A stretch of DNA of 64,000 nucleotides from Rhodococcus aetherivorans (lineage in GTDB: Bacteria; Actinomycetota; Actinomycetes; Mycobacteriales; Mycobacteriaceae), in contig NZ_JAALEG010000022.1 of NCBI RefSeq assembly GCF_011058165.1, positions 1 to 64,000 of the forward strand. The letters run 5' to 3'. The stretch's first letter is position 1; every line of letters starts with the position of its first letter. Positions 22,402 to 35,047 of the stretch are shown piece after piece. Below the pieces are notes generated by a model. It saw only the letters and a program-made list of their open reading frames with translations, did not search any database and was not told the DNA's origin. A program made the translations under genes and the position numbers.

Positions 22402-25400
22402 GTGCGGCATTCCGGGATGCCCGAGCCCCGCGGACTCTACGACCCCGACCGCGAATCGGATTCCTGCGGCGTGGGCGCGATCGTCGACCTGCGCGGCCGC
22501 AGCACCCACCGCACCGTCGCCGACGCACTCACCGCGCTGCGCAACCTCGGCCACCGCGGCGCCTGCGGTCGCGAACCCGCCAGCGGTGACGGCGCCGGCA
22601 TCACCCTCGCGGTCCCCGCCGCGCTCCTCGACGCCGTCACCGGCTTCGAGCTCCCGCCGCCGGGGTACTACGCCACCGGCCTGTGCTTTCTGCCCCGCGA
22701 CCCGCGGCGCCGGGCGACGGCGCGACGGCGGATCCACGCGCTCGCGGCCGAGGAGGATCTCCAGATCCTCGGCTGGCGCGAGGTTCCCGTCGACCCGTCC
22801 GGCCTCGGGCGCACCGCCGGAGCGTGCCGACCCCACATCAGCCAGCTGTTCGTCGCCGCCCCGCGCACGGGCGGCGCCCGGCCCGCCGGCGTGGACCTCG
22901 ACCGGCGGGTGTATCCGCTGCGGCGCCGCGCCGAGCACACCGGCGACGTCTATTTCCCGTCGCTGTCCGCCCGCACCGTCGTCTACAAGGGCATGCTCAC
23001 GGCACAGCAGTTGCCGGCGTTCTTCCCCGACCTGCGCGATCCGCGCTGCGCCAGCCCGATCGCGCTCGTGCACAGCCGTTTCTCCACCAACACCTTCCCG
23101 TCGTGGCGGCTCGCCCAACCGTTCCGGTACAGCGCCCACAACGGCGAGATCAACACGATCCGCGGCAACCGCAACCGGATGCACGCCCGCGAGGGACTCC
23201 TGCGCACCGGCCTGCTGCCCGGCGACCTGACCCGGTTGTTCCCGGTCTGCGCCCCCGACATGTCGGACTCGGCCTCCCTCGACGAGGTCCTCGAACTGCT
23301 CCACCTCGCCGGGCGCTCGCTGCCGCACGCGGTGACCATGCTCGTCCCGCCCGCATGGGAGAACGAGCCCGACCTCGATCCCCGGCGACGCGCCTTCCAC
23401 CGCTTCCACGCCGCGCTGCTCGAACCGTGGGACGGGCCGGCGTGCCTGCCCTTCACCGACGGACGGCTGTTCGGTGCCGTGCTCGACCGCAACGGGCTGC
23501 GACCCGGCCGGTGGTGCCGCACCGCCGACGACCGCGTCCTGTTCGGCAGTGAAACCGGAATCCTCGACCTGCCACCGGAACACATCGTGCACAAGGGCCG
23601 GCTCGAGCCGGGCCGGATGCTCCTCGTCGACACCGTCGCCGGCCGCATCGTGCCGCCCGACGAACTGCTCGACACCCTCGCCGCCGCCCACCCCTACGGT
23701 CGGTGGCTGCGTGACGGGCAGATCGACCTGGCGGATCTGCCCCGCCCGGGCGGGCACCCCGCCCCGGACCACGACCAGGGCCGGACGCACCGGCTGTTCG
23801 GGTACACCCGCGAGGACCTCGAGGTGCTGCTCGAACCGATGGCTGCGACCGGTGCCGAACCGCTCGGCTCGATGGGCGCCGACATCGCCCCCGCGGTGCT
23901 GTCGCCGCGTCCCCGGCTGCTCTACGACTACGTCGTCGAATTGTTCGCGCAGGTCACCAACCCGCCGTTGGACGCGATCCGCGAACGGGTCGTCACCTCG
24001 ATGCGGCGCGTCGCCGGCCCGGAGGACAACCTGTTCGACGCGTCCCCGAAGTCGTGCCGGCAACTGGTGCTGCCCGGCCCGGTCCTCGACACCGACGAAC
24101 TCGCCGCCGTCGCGGCACTCGGCCCGGACGGGCCGCGCCCGGACCTCGCCTCCCGGGTCCTGCCCGCGCACTTCGCGGCCGGCGGCGACCCCGGCGAGGC
24201 CCTCGCCGCCGGGCTCGCGGACCTGCGCCGCGCCGCCGACGCCGCCATCGACGCCGGCCGGGGCATCCTGATCGTCACCGACCGCGGTTGCGGGCCGGAC
24301 CGCGTCCCCATCCCCTCCCTGCTCGCCGTCTCCGCCGTGCACCACCACCTCGTCCGCACGCGGCGGCGCACCCGCGTCGCGCTGATCGCCGAATCCGGGG
24401 ATGCGCGCGAGGTCCACCACGTGGCCGCGCTCGTCGGATTCGGCGCCGCGACGGTGTGCCCCTACGTCGCCCTCGACACCGTGCGCTCACTCGCGGCCGC
24501 CGGGCGCATCCCCGGCACGGACCCGGCGACGGCCGCGGCGAACTACCGGCGCGCCGTCGTCTCCGGGGTTCGCGAGGTGATGGCCAAGCTCGGAATCTCC
24601 ACCCTCGCCTCGTACACGGCGGCGCAGACATTCGAGGCCGTCGGCCTTGCCCGCGAGGTCGTGGACGCGTATCTTCCCGGCACCGTCTCCCGGCTGGGCG
24701 GCGCGAGCCTCGCCGACCTGGCCCGCGACGCCCGTCGCCGGCACCGGACCGCCTTCGAGAACCGGTGCGCCGAAACGGCTCTCGACAGTGGGGGCGTCTA
24801 CCGGTATCGACGCGACGGCGAACCTCACCTGTTCACCCCGGAGACGGTGTTCCTGCTGCAGCACGCGACCCGCACCGGGCGGGTGGACGTCTACGCGCGG
24901 TACTGCGCCGAGATCGACCGGCTCGCCGCCGCGGGCGGAACCCTGCGCGGGCTGTTGCGCACCGTCGCCGCGGATCCGATCCCGCTCGACGAGGTCGAGC
25001 CGGTGGAGGACATCGTGCGCCGCTTCGCCACGGGGGCGATGAGCTACGGTTCGATCTCCGGTGAGGCGCACGAGACCCTCGCCGTCGCGATGAACCGCCT
25101 CGGCGGCCGGTCGAACTCGGGGGAGGGCGGGGAGGATCCCGACCGCCTCGGTGACCCGCTGCGCCGCAGCGCCGTCAAGCAGGTCGCCAGCGGCCGCTTC
25201 GGTGTCACCGCCGCCTACCTCGCCGACGCGACCGACCTGCAGATCAAGATGGCGCAGGGAGCGAAACCCGGTGAGGGTGGCCAGCTTCCCGGCCACAAGG
25301 TGTACCCGTGGATCGCCCGTACCCGGCACGCCACCACGGGCGTCGGACTGATCTCCCCGCCGCCGCACCACGACATCTACTCCATCGAGGACCTCGCCGA

Positions 25401-26890
25401 GCTCGTCCACGACCTGCGGTGCGCCAACCCGCAGGCCCGCATCCACGTCAAGCTCGTCAGCGGCGTCGGCGTCGGCATCGTCGCCGCCGGCGTCGCCAAG
25501 GCCCATGCCGACGTGGTGCTGATCTCCGGCCACGACGGCGGCACCGGGGCGGCCCTGCTCACCGCCCTGCAGCACACCGGCACCCCGTGGGAGATCGGGC
25601 TCGCCGAAACCCAGCAGACCCTCGTGCTGAGCGGCCTGCGCGACCGCATCACCGTGCAGTGCGACGGCGGGCTGCGCACCGGCCGCGACGTGATGATCGC
25701 GGCGCTGCTCGGCGCCGAGGAGTTCGGGTTCGCCACGGCGCCCCTGGTGGTCCTCGGCTGCATCCTCATGCGGGTGTGCCACCTCGACACGTGTCCCGTC
25801 GGCATCGCCACCCAGAACCCCGAACTGCGGGAGAAGTTCACCGGCAGAGCGGAATTCGTGGAGCAGTTCTTCCTGTTCGTCGCCGGGGACGTGCGCCGGC
25901 GGCTCGCGGCGCTGGGCCTGTCCCGCCTCGACGACGCCGTCGGCCGGGTCGACCTGCTCGAACCCGACGCGGCACTCGAGCACTGGCGTCGCCGGGGACT
26001 CGACCTCGCACCCCTGTTCACCCCGCCGGCCGACGCCCTCGGGGCACCCCCGCAGCGCCGCCGCACCCGTCCCGCCGCCGGACCGCCCGACGCGCCGCTG
26101 GACCGTGACCTCATCGCCCGCGCGGCCCCCGCCCTCGACGACGGCCGTCCCGTGCATCTCACCGCCGCCGTCACCAACCGTGACCGCGCCGTCGGCACCC
26201 TGCTCGGCTGGACCGCCGGTCGACGGTGCGCCACCGGCCTGAGCGACGACACGGTGCGGATCGATTTGTACGGCAGCGCCGGGCAGTCCCTCGGTGCCTT
26301 CCTGCCCGTCGGCATCACCGTCACCGTCACCGGCGACGCCAACGACTATGTCGCCAAGGGCCTGTCCGGCGGACGGGTGGTGGTGCGCCCCGACCCGGCC
26401 GCGCCGTTCGACCCGCACGAGCAGATCGTCGCCGGCAACACCGTCCTGTACGGGGCCACCTCCGGGGAGTTGTTCCTGCACGGCCGGGTGGGGGAGCGCT
26501 TCGCGGTGCGCAATTCCGGCGCCGACGCCGTGTGCGAGGGCACCGGCGACCATGCCTGCGAGTACATGACCGGGGGCCGCGTCGTGATCCTCGGCGCCAC
26601 CGGCCGCAACCTCGGCGCCGGCATGTCCGGGGGGCTGGCCTACGTCCTCGACCTCGAGCCCGGCCGCGTCAACACCGCCTCCGTGCAACTGCAGCCCGTC
26701 GACGACGGCGACCTCGCTCCGCTGCGTGACCTGATCGCCCGCCACCACGCGCGCACCGGATCGGCGGTCGCCGGGGAGATCCTCGCCGAATGGCCCGGCA
26801 GTGCGGTCCGGTTCACCGCGGTGGTGCCCGAGGATCTGATCCGCGTCCGCGCCGCGGCGTGCGAGCGCCCCACCCCGGTGGGAGCCGACG

Positions 26891-26898
<8 letters not shown>
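22402..26898 (+). CDS. gltB: Glutamate synthase large subunit
   Basis: GltB transfers the amide of glutamine to 2-oxoglutarate, giving two glutamates with electrons from GltD. The 1,498-residue product begins with a short propeptide ending ESDSC, where Cys22 becomes the N-terminal nucleophile of the amidotransferase domain. SRFSTNTFPSWRLAQPFR and SAHNGEINTIRGNRN follow. The FMN/synthase domain contains LISPPPHHDIYSIEDLAELV and the 3Fe-4S cysteines in GCILMRVCHLDTCPVGIA (C-x5-C-x4-C). A GXGXG beta-helix domain ends the protein. GTG at 22402 has GGAGGT 6 bases upstream; ATG at 22417 is an alternative. The pair interrupts the usual lgt-to-pyk neighbourhood. Confidence 0.95.
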
Positions 26899-28384
<1,486 letters not shown>

Positions 28385-28428
28385 GCCACCCGGGAGCGGC
28401 GCACCGGTCGCCGCAGGAAAGGAGCGTC

Positions 28429-28890
28429 ATGAGCACGATCACCGAGTCGGTCGACGTCCATGTCCCGATCCGTACGGCCTACAACCAGTGGACGCAGTTC
28501 GAGGAGTTCCCTCGTTTCATGGAGGGCGTCGAGCGGATCCGCCAGATCGACGACACCCACACCCACTGGGTCGTCAAGGTCGCCGGCGGGACGAAGGAGT
28601 TCGACGCCACGATCACCGAGCAGCATCCCGACGAGCGCGTCGCATGGAGGTCCGACGCCGGGCCGGACCACGCCGGCGTGATCACCTTCCACCGGCTCGA
28701 CGACACCACCACGCGGGTCACCGCGCAGATGGACATCGACCCCGAGGGCTTCTTCGAGAACGTCGCCGACAAGCTCGGCCTCCTCGATCGCCGCGTGAAG
28801 AGCGACATGCGGCACTTCAAGCAGTTCATCGAGGAACGCGGCGTCGCCGACGGCGCATGGCGCGGTGAGGTCGATCGTCCCGGCCCGTGA
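28429..28890 (+). CDS. SRPBCC (polyketide cyclase/START-like) protein
   Basis: This 153-residue protein has the helix-grip fold of the SRPBCC superfamily, which encloses a hydrophobic ligand. The N-terminal ESVDVHVPIRTAYNQWTQFE and FPRFMEGVERI, then DERVAWRSDAGPDHAGVITF and the long C-terminal helix, are typical of the CoxG-like or cyclase/dehydrase subgroup. Ligand and role are unknown. AAAGGAG lies before ATG 28429. It is 44 bases after gltD and 28 bases before the next small gene, perhaps one stress-related unit. Confidence 0.88.
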   Translation: MSTITESVDVHVPIRTAYNQWTQFEEFPRFMEGVERIRQIDDTHTHWVVKVAGGTKEFDATITEQHPDERVAWRSDAGPDHAGVITFHRLDDTTTRVTAQMDIDPEGFFENVADKLGLLDRRVKSDMRHFKQFIEERGVADGAWRGEVDRPGP

Positions 28891-28918
28891 CCGTGGACTT
28901 CCGACCGAAGGAGACCCC

Positions 28919-29068
28919 GTGACGGAGAAGAAGCCGACCGACGGCAACCGGCCCAAGGGGGGCCGGCCCGGCCCGGTGGACGAGGGCAAGAACGGCGGCA
29001 TGGCGACTCGGGAGCACGCCCCGGAAATCGCCGAGAATCCCACCGCCGAGAACTCCACCGACGACTGA
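28919..29068 (+). CDS. Small hydrophilic, probably disordered protein
   Basis: This 49-residue frame starts at a GTG with AAGGAG 6 bases upstream (28908-28913) and ends before a strong terminator. The sequence is rich in Lys, Glu, Gly, Pro and Asn (for example NRPKGGRPGPVDEGKNGG) and has no hydrophobic segment. I recognise no family. The good ribosome binding site and its place right behind the SRPBCC gene support it as a real gene. Confidence 0.65.
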   Translation: MTEKKPTDGNRPKGGRPGPVDEGKNGGMATREHAPEIAENPTAENSTDD

Positions 29069-29078
29069 TCGCAGAGGC

Positions 29079-29117
29079 CGGAAGGGGCGATGCGGCCGAA
29101 CCGCATCGCCCCTTCCG
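29079..29117. terminator. Strong bidirectional hairpin terminator
   Basis: Arms 29079-29095 and 29101-29117 are perfectly complementary over 17 base pairs around a five-base loop. It lies between the SRPBCC/small-gene unit and the convergent otsA gene. About 100 bases between it and otsA hold nothing I can identify. Confidence 0.85.
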
Positions 29118-29214
29118 CCGTCGCACGGGCTGTCGACGGTCACGGCGTGCCGGGGTCGAGGGTGTCCTCCGTCGGCGCCGCCTACTCCGCTTCGAGCCCG
29201 CGCCCGGCTGTGAT

Positions 29215-30657
<1,443 letters not shown>

Positions 30658-31082
30658 CGCGTCGCGCCTCCTTGCTCGACACCGGGGCCGGTCGCTCCGG
30701 CGACTGCCGTCGAACTCGTACTTATGACAAGTAGTTTTTGTGTATCACTCGGGGCGGGGCGCGGAGGCACTTCGCCGCGCTCGGTATCCCGGGAAGCGAC
30801 GCCCCCGCACCCCGCCGGTAGATAATCTGTCTCGCACAATAGAAATTTTGTCAAATGGAAGATGCAATTACTGCGGAACACCGGCCCGGTGCGGTGCGAC
30901 GGGGAGGGTATCGACGATGTCCTTCCCGCGGAGGGTGGCACGGGCTTGCTTGCCGGCGGTTTCGGCGCCCGGGTGCCGGGGTAATCCGGCTGCGGGGTGC
31001 CCGGCACCTAAGTGCCGACACCGGCGGGCCGGCGAGACGGCCCGCGGAGGTACTACACACGAGCCTGTAGGAGGAATCGAAG
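30658..31082. other. Long regulatory region between otsA and dps
   Basis: No gene is seen in these 425 bases. AT-rich islands (30713-30755 and 30820-30870) stand out against the GC-rich background and probably carry promoters for otsA and dps. GGTGCCGGG (30972-30980) and CCCGGCACC (31000-31008) form an inverted repeat overlapping the putative dps promoter. Confidence 0.5.
30959..30984 (+). promoter_or_regulatory. SigF/SigB-like stress promoter upstream of dps
   Basis: GTTT (30959-30962), a 16-base spacer and GGGTAA (30979-30984) match the GTTT-N15-17-GGGTA form of the mycobacterial SigF consensus as I know it. A start about 90 bases upstream of dps would follow. Confidence 0.5.
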
Positions 31083-31622
31083 ATGGCGAAGTTCACCGTC
31101 CCCGGCCTGAGCGACAGCGAGGGCGTCCGGGTGGCCGAAGTGCTGCAGAATCGGCTCAGCGCCTACAACGACCTGCACCTCACCCTCAAGCACGTTCACT
31201 GGAACGTCGTGGGACCGAACTTCATCGGCGTGCACGAGATGATCGATCCGCAGGTCGACGCGGTCCGCGGATTCGCCGACGACGTCGCCGAACGCATCGC
31301 CGCGCTCGGGTCGTCCCCGAAGGGGACCGCGGGCGCGATCGAGAAGGACCGCTCGTGGGACGACTACTCGGTGGGGCGGGACACCGCCCAGGCCCACCTC
31401 GCCGCCCTCGACCTGGTGTACGACGGCGTGATCGGGGACTGCCGCAAGGCGATTTCGGAGGTCGGGGAGATCGATCCGATCACCGAGGACCTGCTCATCG
31501 GGCAGACGCGCGACCTCGAGAAGTTCCAGTGGTTCGTCCGGGCGCATCTCGAGAACTCGGCCGGAACCCTCGCGCACGAGGGCGCGCGCACCGAACGGCA
31601 GGCCGCGGACGAAGCCCGCTGA
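31083..31622 (+). CDS. dps: Dps-family DNA-protection ferritin
   Basis: This 179-residue protein should form a 12-subunit cage that oxidises and stores iron and protects DNA. The ferroxidase-site residues between subunits are in HLTLKHVHWNVVGPNFIGVHEMID (His, then Asp) and AVRGFADDVAERIAAL (Asp/Glu). A hydrophilic C-terminal tail with GARTERQAADEAR may bind DNA, as in mycobacterial Dps. AGGAGG (31069-31074) lies 8 bases before the ATG. It is the only gene of its unit, ended by a hairpin, and probably induced in stress. Confidence 0.95.
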   Translation: MAKFTVPGLSDSEGVRVAEVLQNRLSAYNDLHLTLKHVHWNVVGPNFIGVHEMIDPQVDAVRGFADDVAERIAALGSSPKGTAGAIEKDRSWDDYSVGRDTAQAHLAALDLVYDGVIGDCRKAISEVGEIDPITEDLLIGQTRDLEKFQWFVRAHLENSAGTLAHEGARTERQAADEAR

Positions 31623-31674
31623 GCGGGCGAGCCGCCGGCCGGGTCCTTCGCCCGCCGCTGCGCGCAGACATCAC

Positions 31675-31722
31675 CGGCCGCCGGACAGCGCATTGCACAC
31701 CCCGCGCCGTCCGGCGGCCGGG
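31675..31722. terminator. Hairpin terminator between dps and merR
   Basis: CCGGCCGCCGGAC (31675-31687) pairs perfectly with GTCCGGCGGCCGG (31710-31722) around a 22-base loop. It serves the two convergent genes. Confidence 0.7.
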
Positions 31723-31741
31723 GGTGTCTGCTGGAGGTCGC

Positions 31742-32164
31742 TCAGCTGTTGCCGTTGTCCGCCCGCAGGCGCGCGTTGTCCGACTCGAGTCGCGCATTGG
31801 CATCCTCGAGCCGGGCCTTGTCGGATTCCAGGCGAGCCTTGTCCGATTCGAGCCGGGCATTGTGGGATTCGAGACGTGCGTTGTGGGACGCCAGTTCGGC
31901 GTGGTTCGACTCGAGGCGGAAGATCTGGGCGATGCCGGCCAGATTGATGCCCTCGGCGAGGAGTTCGCCGATGCGTCGCAGGCGCGCCACGTCCTCGTCG
32001 CTGTAGCGGCGGGTGCCGCCTTCGGTGCGCGCGGGGCTGAGCAGTCCGCGGCGTTCGTACAGGCGCATGGACTGCGGATCGACCCCGGACAGCTCGGAGG
32101 CCACCGAGATGCCGTAGACACCGCGGCGGGAGTGCGGTAGCGGCTCCTTCCTCGTTTTCTCCAT
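31742..32164 (-). CDS. MerR/HspR-like regulator with heptad-repeat tail
   Basis: This 140-residue protein has a MerR winged helix at about residues 17-80: YGISVASELSGVDPQSMRLY, ERRGLLSPARTEGGTRRYSD and LLAEGINLAGI. That pattern is closest to HspR, the heat-shock repressor. From L84 on, leucines recur exactly every seven residues (84, 91, 98, 105, 112, 119, 126, 133) in near-identical heptads of the type LESDKAR or LESHNAR, forming a long leucine-zipper coiled coil. I found no HAIR-type operator (CTTGAGT-N7-ACTCAAG) nearby and no chaperone gene adjacent. ATG 32164 has GAGGGAA upstream. Its target is unknown. Confidence 0.88.
   Translation of the reverse strand: MEKTRKEPLPHSRRGVYGISVASELSGVDPQSMRLYERRGLLSPARTEGGTRRYSDEDVARLRRIGELLAEGINLAGIAQIFRLESNHAELASHNARLESHNARLESDKARLESDKARLEDANARLESDNARLRADNGNS
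31760..31915 (-). repeat. 21-bp coding repeats encoding leucine heptads
   Basis: About seven and a half units encode residues 84-135 of the MerR protein. Two adjacent LESDKAR units are nearly identical in DNA, so the array can probably change length by slippage. Confidence 0.85.
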
Positions 32165-32639
32165 TTCAGATTCCCTCGTTCGGTGTCCTCGCTGCCATGG
32201 CCTCCGGTGTGCCGAATCTACCCGATCGCCACAGGAAACCTTCCGTGCCGGAGACAATTCCCGGGCGACGCCGGCGCGGACCGGACCGCCGGGAAACGGG
32301 CTCTCCGGTACGAATATCTCTCTTGCATGACACACATTTTATGCATCGCGTGGGGTGGCCGCGATCGACGCCGCGCCGTTTCCGTGCCCCGCCCCCGCCG
32401 TCCGGACGGGAGTGCCGTCCTGCGCCGCGGGCGCACCCCACCGGATCCGTCTCCGTCACAGGGGGTTCCGCGGGCCGCTCCGGCACCGACGAGATCGGGC
32501 GCCGCATCCGGCGGAGGTACGGGGGCGACCGGACCGATGCCCGGGGCAACCGGACGTCGGCCCTCGGCCGAGCGGGCACGGCGTCGGCGCTGCACCGGCT
32601 GTGCTCCGCCACCGCCGCACGGGTACTAGGCTCGACCGC
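32165..32639. other. 475-base intergenic region between merR and pyk
   Basis: I see no gene with a credible start here. An AT-rich island at 32314-32346 (with TTGCATGACAC and TTTTATGCAT) probably carries the merR promoter. The pyk -10 (TAGGCT, 32627-32632) is at the right end. The rest is GC-rich and unassigned. Confidence 0.45.
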
Positions 32640-34061
32640 GTGACCCGACGCACCAAGATCGTTTGCACCATGGGCCCGGCCACGGCAGACCCCGAGGTCC
32701 TGAGGGAACTCGTCGACGCCGGGATGGACGTGGCCCGCCTCAACTTCAGCCACGGCGAACACGCCGATCACGAGGCCCACTACCGCCGCGTGCGGGAGGC
32801 CTCCGATACCAGCGGGCATGCCGTCGGCATCCTCGCCGACCTGCAGGGCCCGAAGATCCGCCTCGGCCGGTTCGCCGAGGGGCCGACGGTGTGGAATACC
32901 GGCGAGATCGTCCGGATCACCGTCGACGACGTCGAGGGAACCCACGACCGGGTCTCGACCACCTACAAGCAGCTCGCCGACGACGCGCGCCCGGGGGATC
33001 GCCTGCTCGTCGACGACGGCAAGGTCGGCCTGGTCGTCGAGCACGTCGAGGGCAGGGATGTGGTCTGCCGCGTCACCGAGGGTGGGCCGGTCAGCAACAA
33101 CAAGGGCGTGTCCCTGCCGGGGATGAACATCTCGGTTCCGGCGCTGTCGGAGAAGGACATCGAGGATCTCGAGTTCGCCATGCGGCTCGGCGTGGACTTC
33201 GTCGCCCTGTCGTTCGTGCGCTCCCCGGCCGACATCGAGCTCGTGCACGAGGTGATGGATCGGGTGGGCCACCGCGTGCCGGTGATCGCCAAGCTCGAGA
33301 AGCCCGAGGCCATCGAGAATCTCGAGGCGGTCGTGCTGGCGTTCGATGCGGTGATGGTCGCCCGCGGTGACCTCGGCGTCGAGATGCCGCTCGAGGAGGT
33401 GCCGCTGGTGCAGAAGCGGGCGATCCAGATCGCCCGCGAGAACGCCAAGCCCGTCATCGTGGCCACGCAGATGCTCGAGTCGATGATCGAGAACTCCCGG
33501 CCGACCCGCGCCGAGGCCTCCGACGTCGCCAACGCGGTCCTCGACGGCGCGGACGCGGTGATGCTCTCCGGCGAGACGTCGGTGGGCAAGTACCCGGTCG
33601 AGACGGTGCGGACGATGGCCCGCATCATCGCGGCCGTGGAGTCCGATCCCACCCGGGTGCCGGCGCTGACCCACGTGCCGCGCACCAAGCGCGGGGTGAT
33701 CTCCTACGCGGCGCGCGACATCGGCGAGCGGCTCGACGCCAAGGCGCTGGTGGCGTTCACCCAGTCCGGCGACACGGTGCGGCGCCTGGCGCGGCTGCAC
33801 ACCCGGCTGCCGCTGCTGGCGTTCACCCCGGTCCCGCACATCCGCAGCCAGCTGGCGCTGACATGGGGCACCGAGACCTTCTCCGTCGAGCCGGTCGACA
33901 CGACCGACGTGATGGTGCAGCAGGTCGACGCGGCGCTGCTCTCGCTCGGCCGGTACCAGCGCGGCGACCTCGTGGTCATCGTGGCCGGGTCCCCGCCCGG
34001 CCGCTCCGGGTCGACCAACCTGATCCACGTGCACCGGATCGGGGAGAAGGACACCCATTGA
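32640..34061 (+). CDS. pyk: Pyruvate kinase
   Basis: Pyruvate kinase turns phosphoenolpyruvate and ADP into pyruvate and ATP, the last glycolytic step. The 473-residue product begins TRRTKIVCTMGPATADPEVL and contains MDVARLNFSHGEH and the active-site segment VPVIAKLEKPEAIEN with the catalytic lysine. VMVARGDLGVEM is the metal site, and ATQMLESMIENSRPTRAEASDVANAV the nucleotide-region signature. The GTG at 32640 lies 7 bases after TAGGCT, so it is probably leaderless. tesB overlaps its stop codon, as pykA-tesB1 are paired in M. tuberculosis. Confidence 0.97.
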   Translation: MTRRTKIVCTMGPATADPEVLRELVDAGMDVARLNFSHGEHADHEAHYRRVREASDTSGHAVGILADLQGPKIRLGRFAEGPTVWNTGEIVRITVDDVEGTHDRVSTTYKQLADDARPGDRLLVDDGKVGLVVEHVEGRDVVCRVTEGGPVSNNKGVSLPGMNISVPALSEKDIEDLEFAMRLGVDFVALSFVRSPADIELVHEVMDRVGHRVPVIAKLEKPEAIENLEAVVLAFDAVMVARGDLGVEMPLEEVPLVQKRAIQIARENAKPVIVATQMLESMIENSRPTRAEASDVANAVLDGADAVMLSGETSVGKYPVETVRTMARIIAAVESDPTRVPALTHVPRTKRGVISYAARDIGERLDAKALVAFTQSGDTVRRLARLHTRLPLLAFTPVPHIRSQLALTWGTETFSVEPVDTTDVMVQQVDAALLSLGRYQRGDLVVIVAGSPPGRSGSTNLIHVHRIGEKDTH

Positions 34062-34930
34062 GCCGTCGCACCGCGACCGATCTCGAGGTCCTCGTCGACC
34101 TGCTCGATCTCGAGCAGGTCGACGAGGACCTCTACCGGGGTGAGCACCCGATCCAGGTGGGCAGCCGCACCTTCGGCGGCCAGCTCGTCGCTCAGGCCCT
34201 GATCGCGGCCGGCCGCACGGTCGGGGACCGGCCGGTGCACGCGCTCAACGCCCACTTCATCCGCGGCGGCGACGTCAAGGCGCCGATCGAGTACCGGGTG
34301 GTCCGGCACCGCGACGGCCGGGATTTCGCGAACCGCATGGTCACCGCCTCCCAGAACGGCCAGGAGCTGTTCGTCATGCTCGCCGCCTTCCAACGGTGGG
34401 GCAAAGGGCTCGAGCATGCGGTGAGCGTTCCCGAGGTGCCCTACCCGGATGTGCTGCCGCCGCTCGGGGACCACCTGTCCGGGTTCGAGGATCACCTGCC
34501 GCACTTCGTCAACGCCCTCAAGCCGATCGACATGCGGTACGCCAACGACCCCGCCTGGATCCTCAAGGGCACCGGGGAACGTCTCTCGCACAACCGGGTG
34601 TGGATGCGCGCCGACGGCGCGCTGCCCGAGGATGCGCTCCTGCACGCCGCCACCCTGGCCTACAGCTCCGATACCACCGTGCTCGACTCGATCCTCACCA
34701 CCCACGGGCTGTCCTGGGGGCTGGACCGGATCGTCGCCGCCACCGTCAACCACTCCATGTGGTTCCACCGGCCGGTCCGGTTCGACGAGTGGATTCTGTA
34801 CGCCACCGAGTCCCCGGTCGCGGCGGGATCGCGCGGGCTGGCGACGGGCCGCTACTTCACCCTCGAGGGGGAACTCGTGGCGACGGTCGTGCAGGAGGGG
34901 CTGATCCGTCATTTCCCGCGCCGCGGCTGA
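34058..34930 (+). CDS. tesB: Acyl-CoA thioesterase II
   Basis: TesB hydrolyses acyl-CoA to free acid and CoA. The 290-residue protein is a double hot-dog thioesterase: RTFGGQLVAQALIAAGRTV and HALNAHFIRGGDVKAPIEYRV in the first half. LDSILTTHGLSWGLDRIVAATVNHSMWFHRPVRFDEWILY in the second half carries the catalytic Asp/Gln/Thr region. It starts at a TTG that overlaps the pyk stop as TTGA, an unusual start supported by coupling and by lack of any other start near the conserved N-terminus. A 48-base inverted repeat lies 27 bases into the gene. Confidence 0.94.
   Translation: MSRRTATDLEVLVDLLDLEQVDEDLYRGEHPIQVGSRTFGGQLVAQALIAAGRTVGDRPVHALNAHFIRGGDVKAPIEYRVVRHRDGRDFANRMVTASQNGQELFVMLAAFQRWGKGLEHAVSVPEVPYPDVLPPLGDHLSGFEDHLPHFVNALKPIDMRYANDPAWILKGTGERLSHNRVWMRADGALPEDALLHAATLAYSSDTTVLDSILTTHGLSWGLDRIVAATVNHSMWFHRPVRFDEWILYATESPVAAGSRGLATGRYFTLEGELVATVVQEGLIRHFPRRG
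34085..34132. repeat. 48-base inverted repeat inside tesB
   Basis: Arms 34085-34107 and 34110-34132 are perfectly complementary over 23 base pairs with a two-base centre. They encode EVLVDLLDLEQVDEDL; read from the other strand the sequence encodes an almost identical peptide. In mRNA it would fold into a very stable hairpin close to the start codon. Confidence 0.95.
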
Positions 34931-34941
34931 CGTGGGCCACC

Positions 34942-34978
34942 GTGTCCGAGCCCCCGCCGGCCGCGGGGGCGCGGACAC
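34942..34978. terminator. Hairpin terminator after tesB
   Basis: GTGTCCGAGCCCCCGC and GCGGGGGCGCGGACAC pair with one A-G mismatch around a five-base loop. It lies between tesB and the convergent tetR gene. Confidence 0.7.
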
Positions 34979-35047
34979 ACGCGCCTCGCCGTCACCGCTC
35001 GGTCCGCCGCCTGCCGCGCAGTCCCTCGTCCCCGCGTGGGGCGTTTC

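Noticed and set aside
21178-24420. A 1,080-codon open frame on the minus strand
   Set aside because: It lies opposite lgt, the TM2 gene and gltB, has no recognisable domain, and its composition is that expected from the antisense of GC-rich codons.
31760-31915. Possible minisatellite or CRISPR
   Set aside because: The 21-base units are in-frame heptads of a coiled coil continuous with the MerR protein.
32165-32639. HspR-binding HAIR element
   Set aside because: I looked for CTTGAGT-N7-ACTCAAG near the MerR/HspR-like gene and found none.
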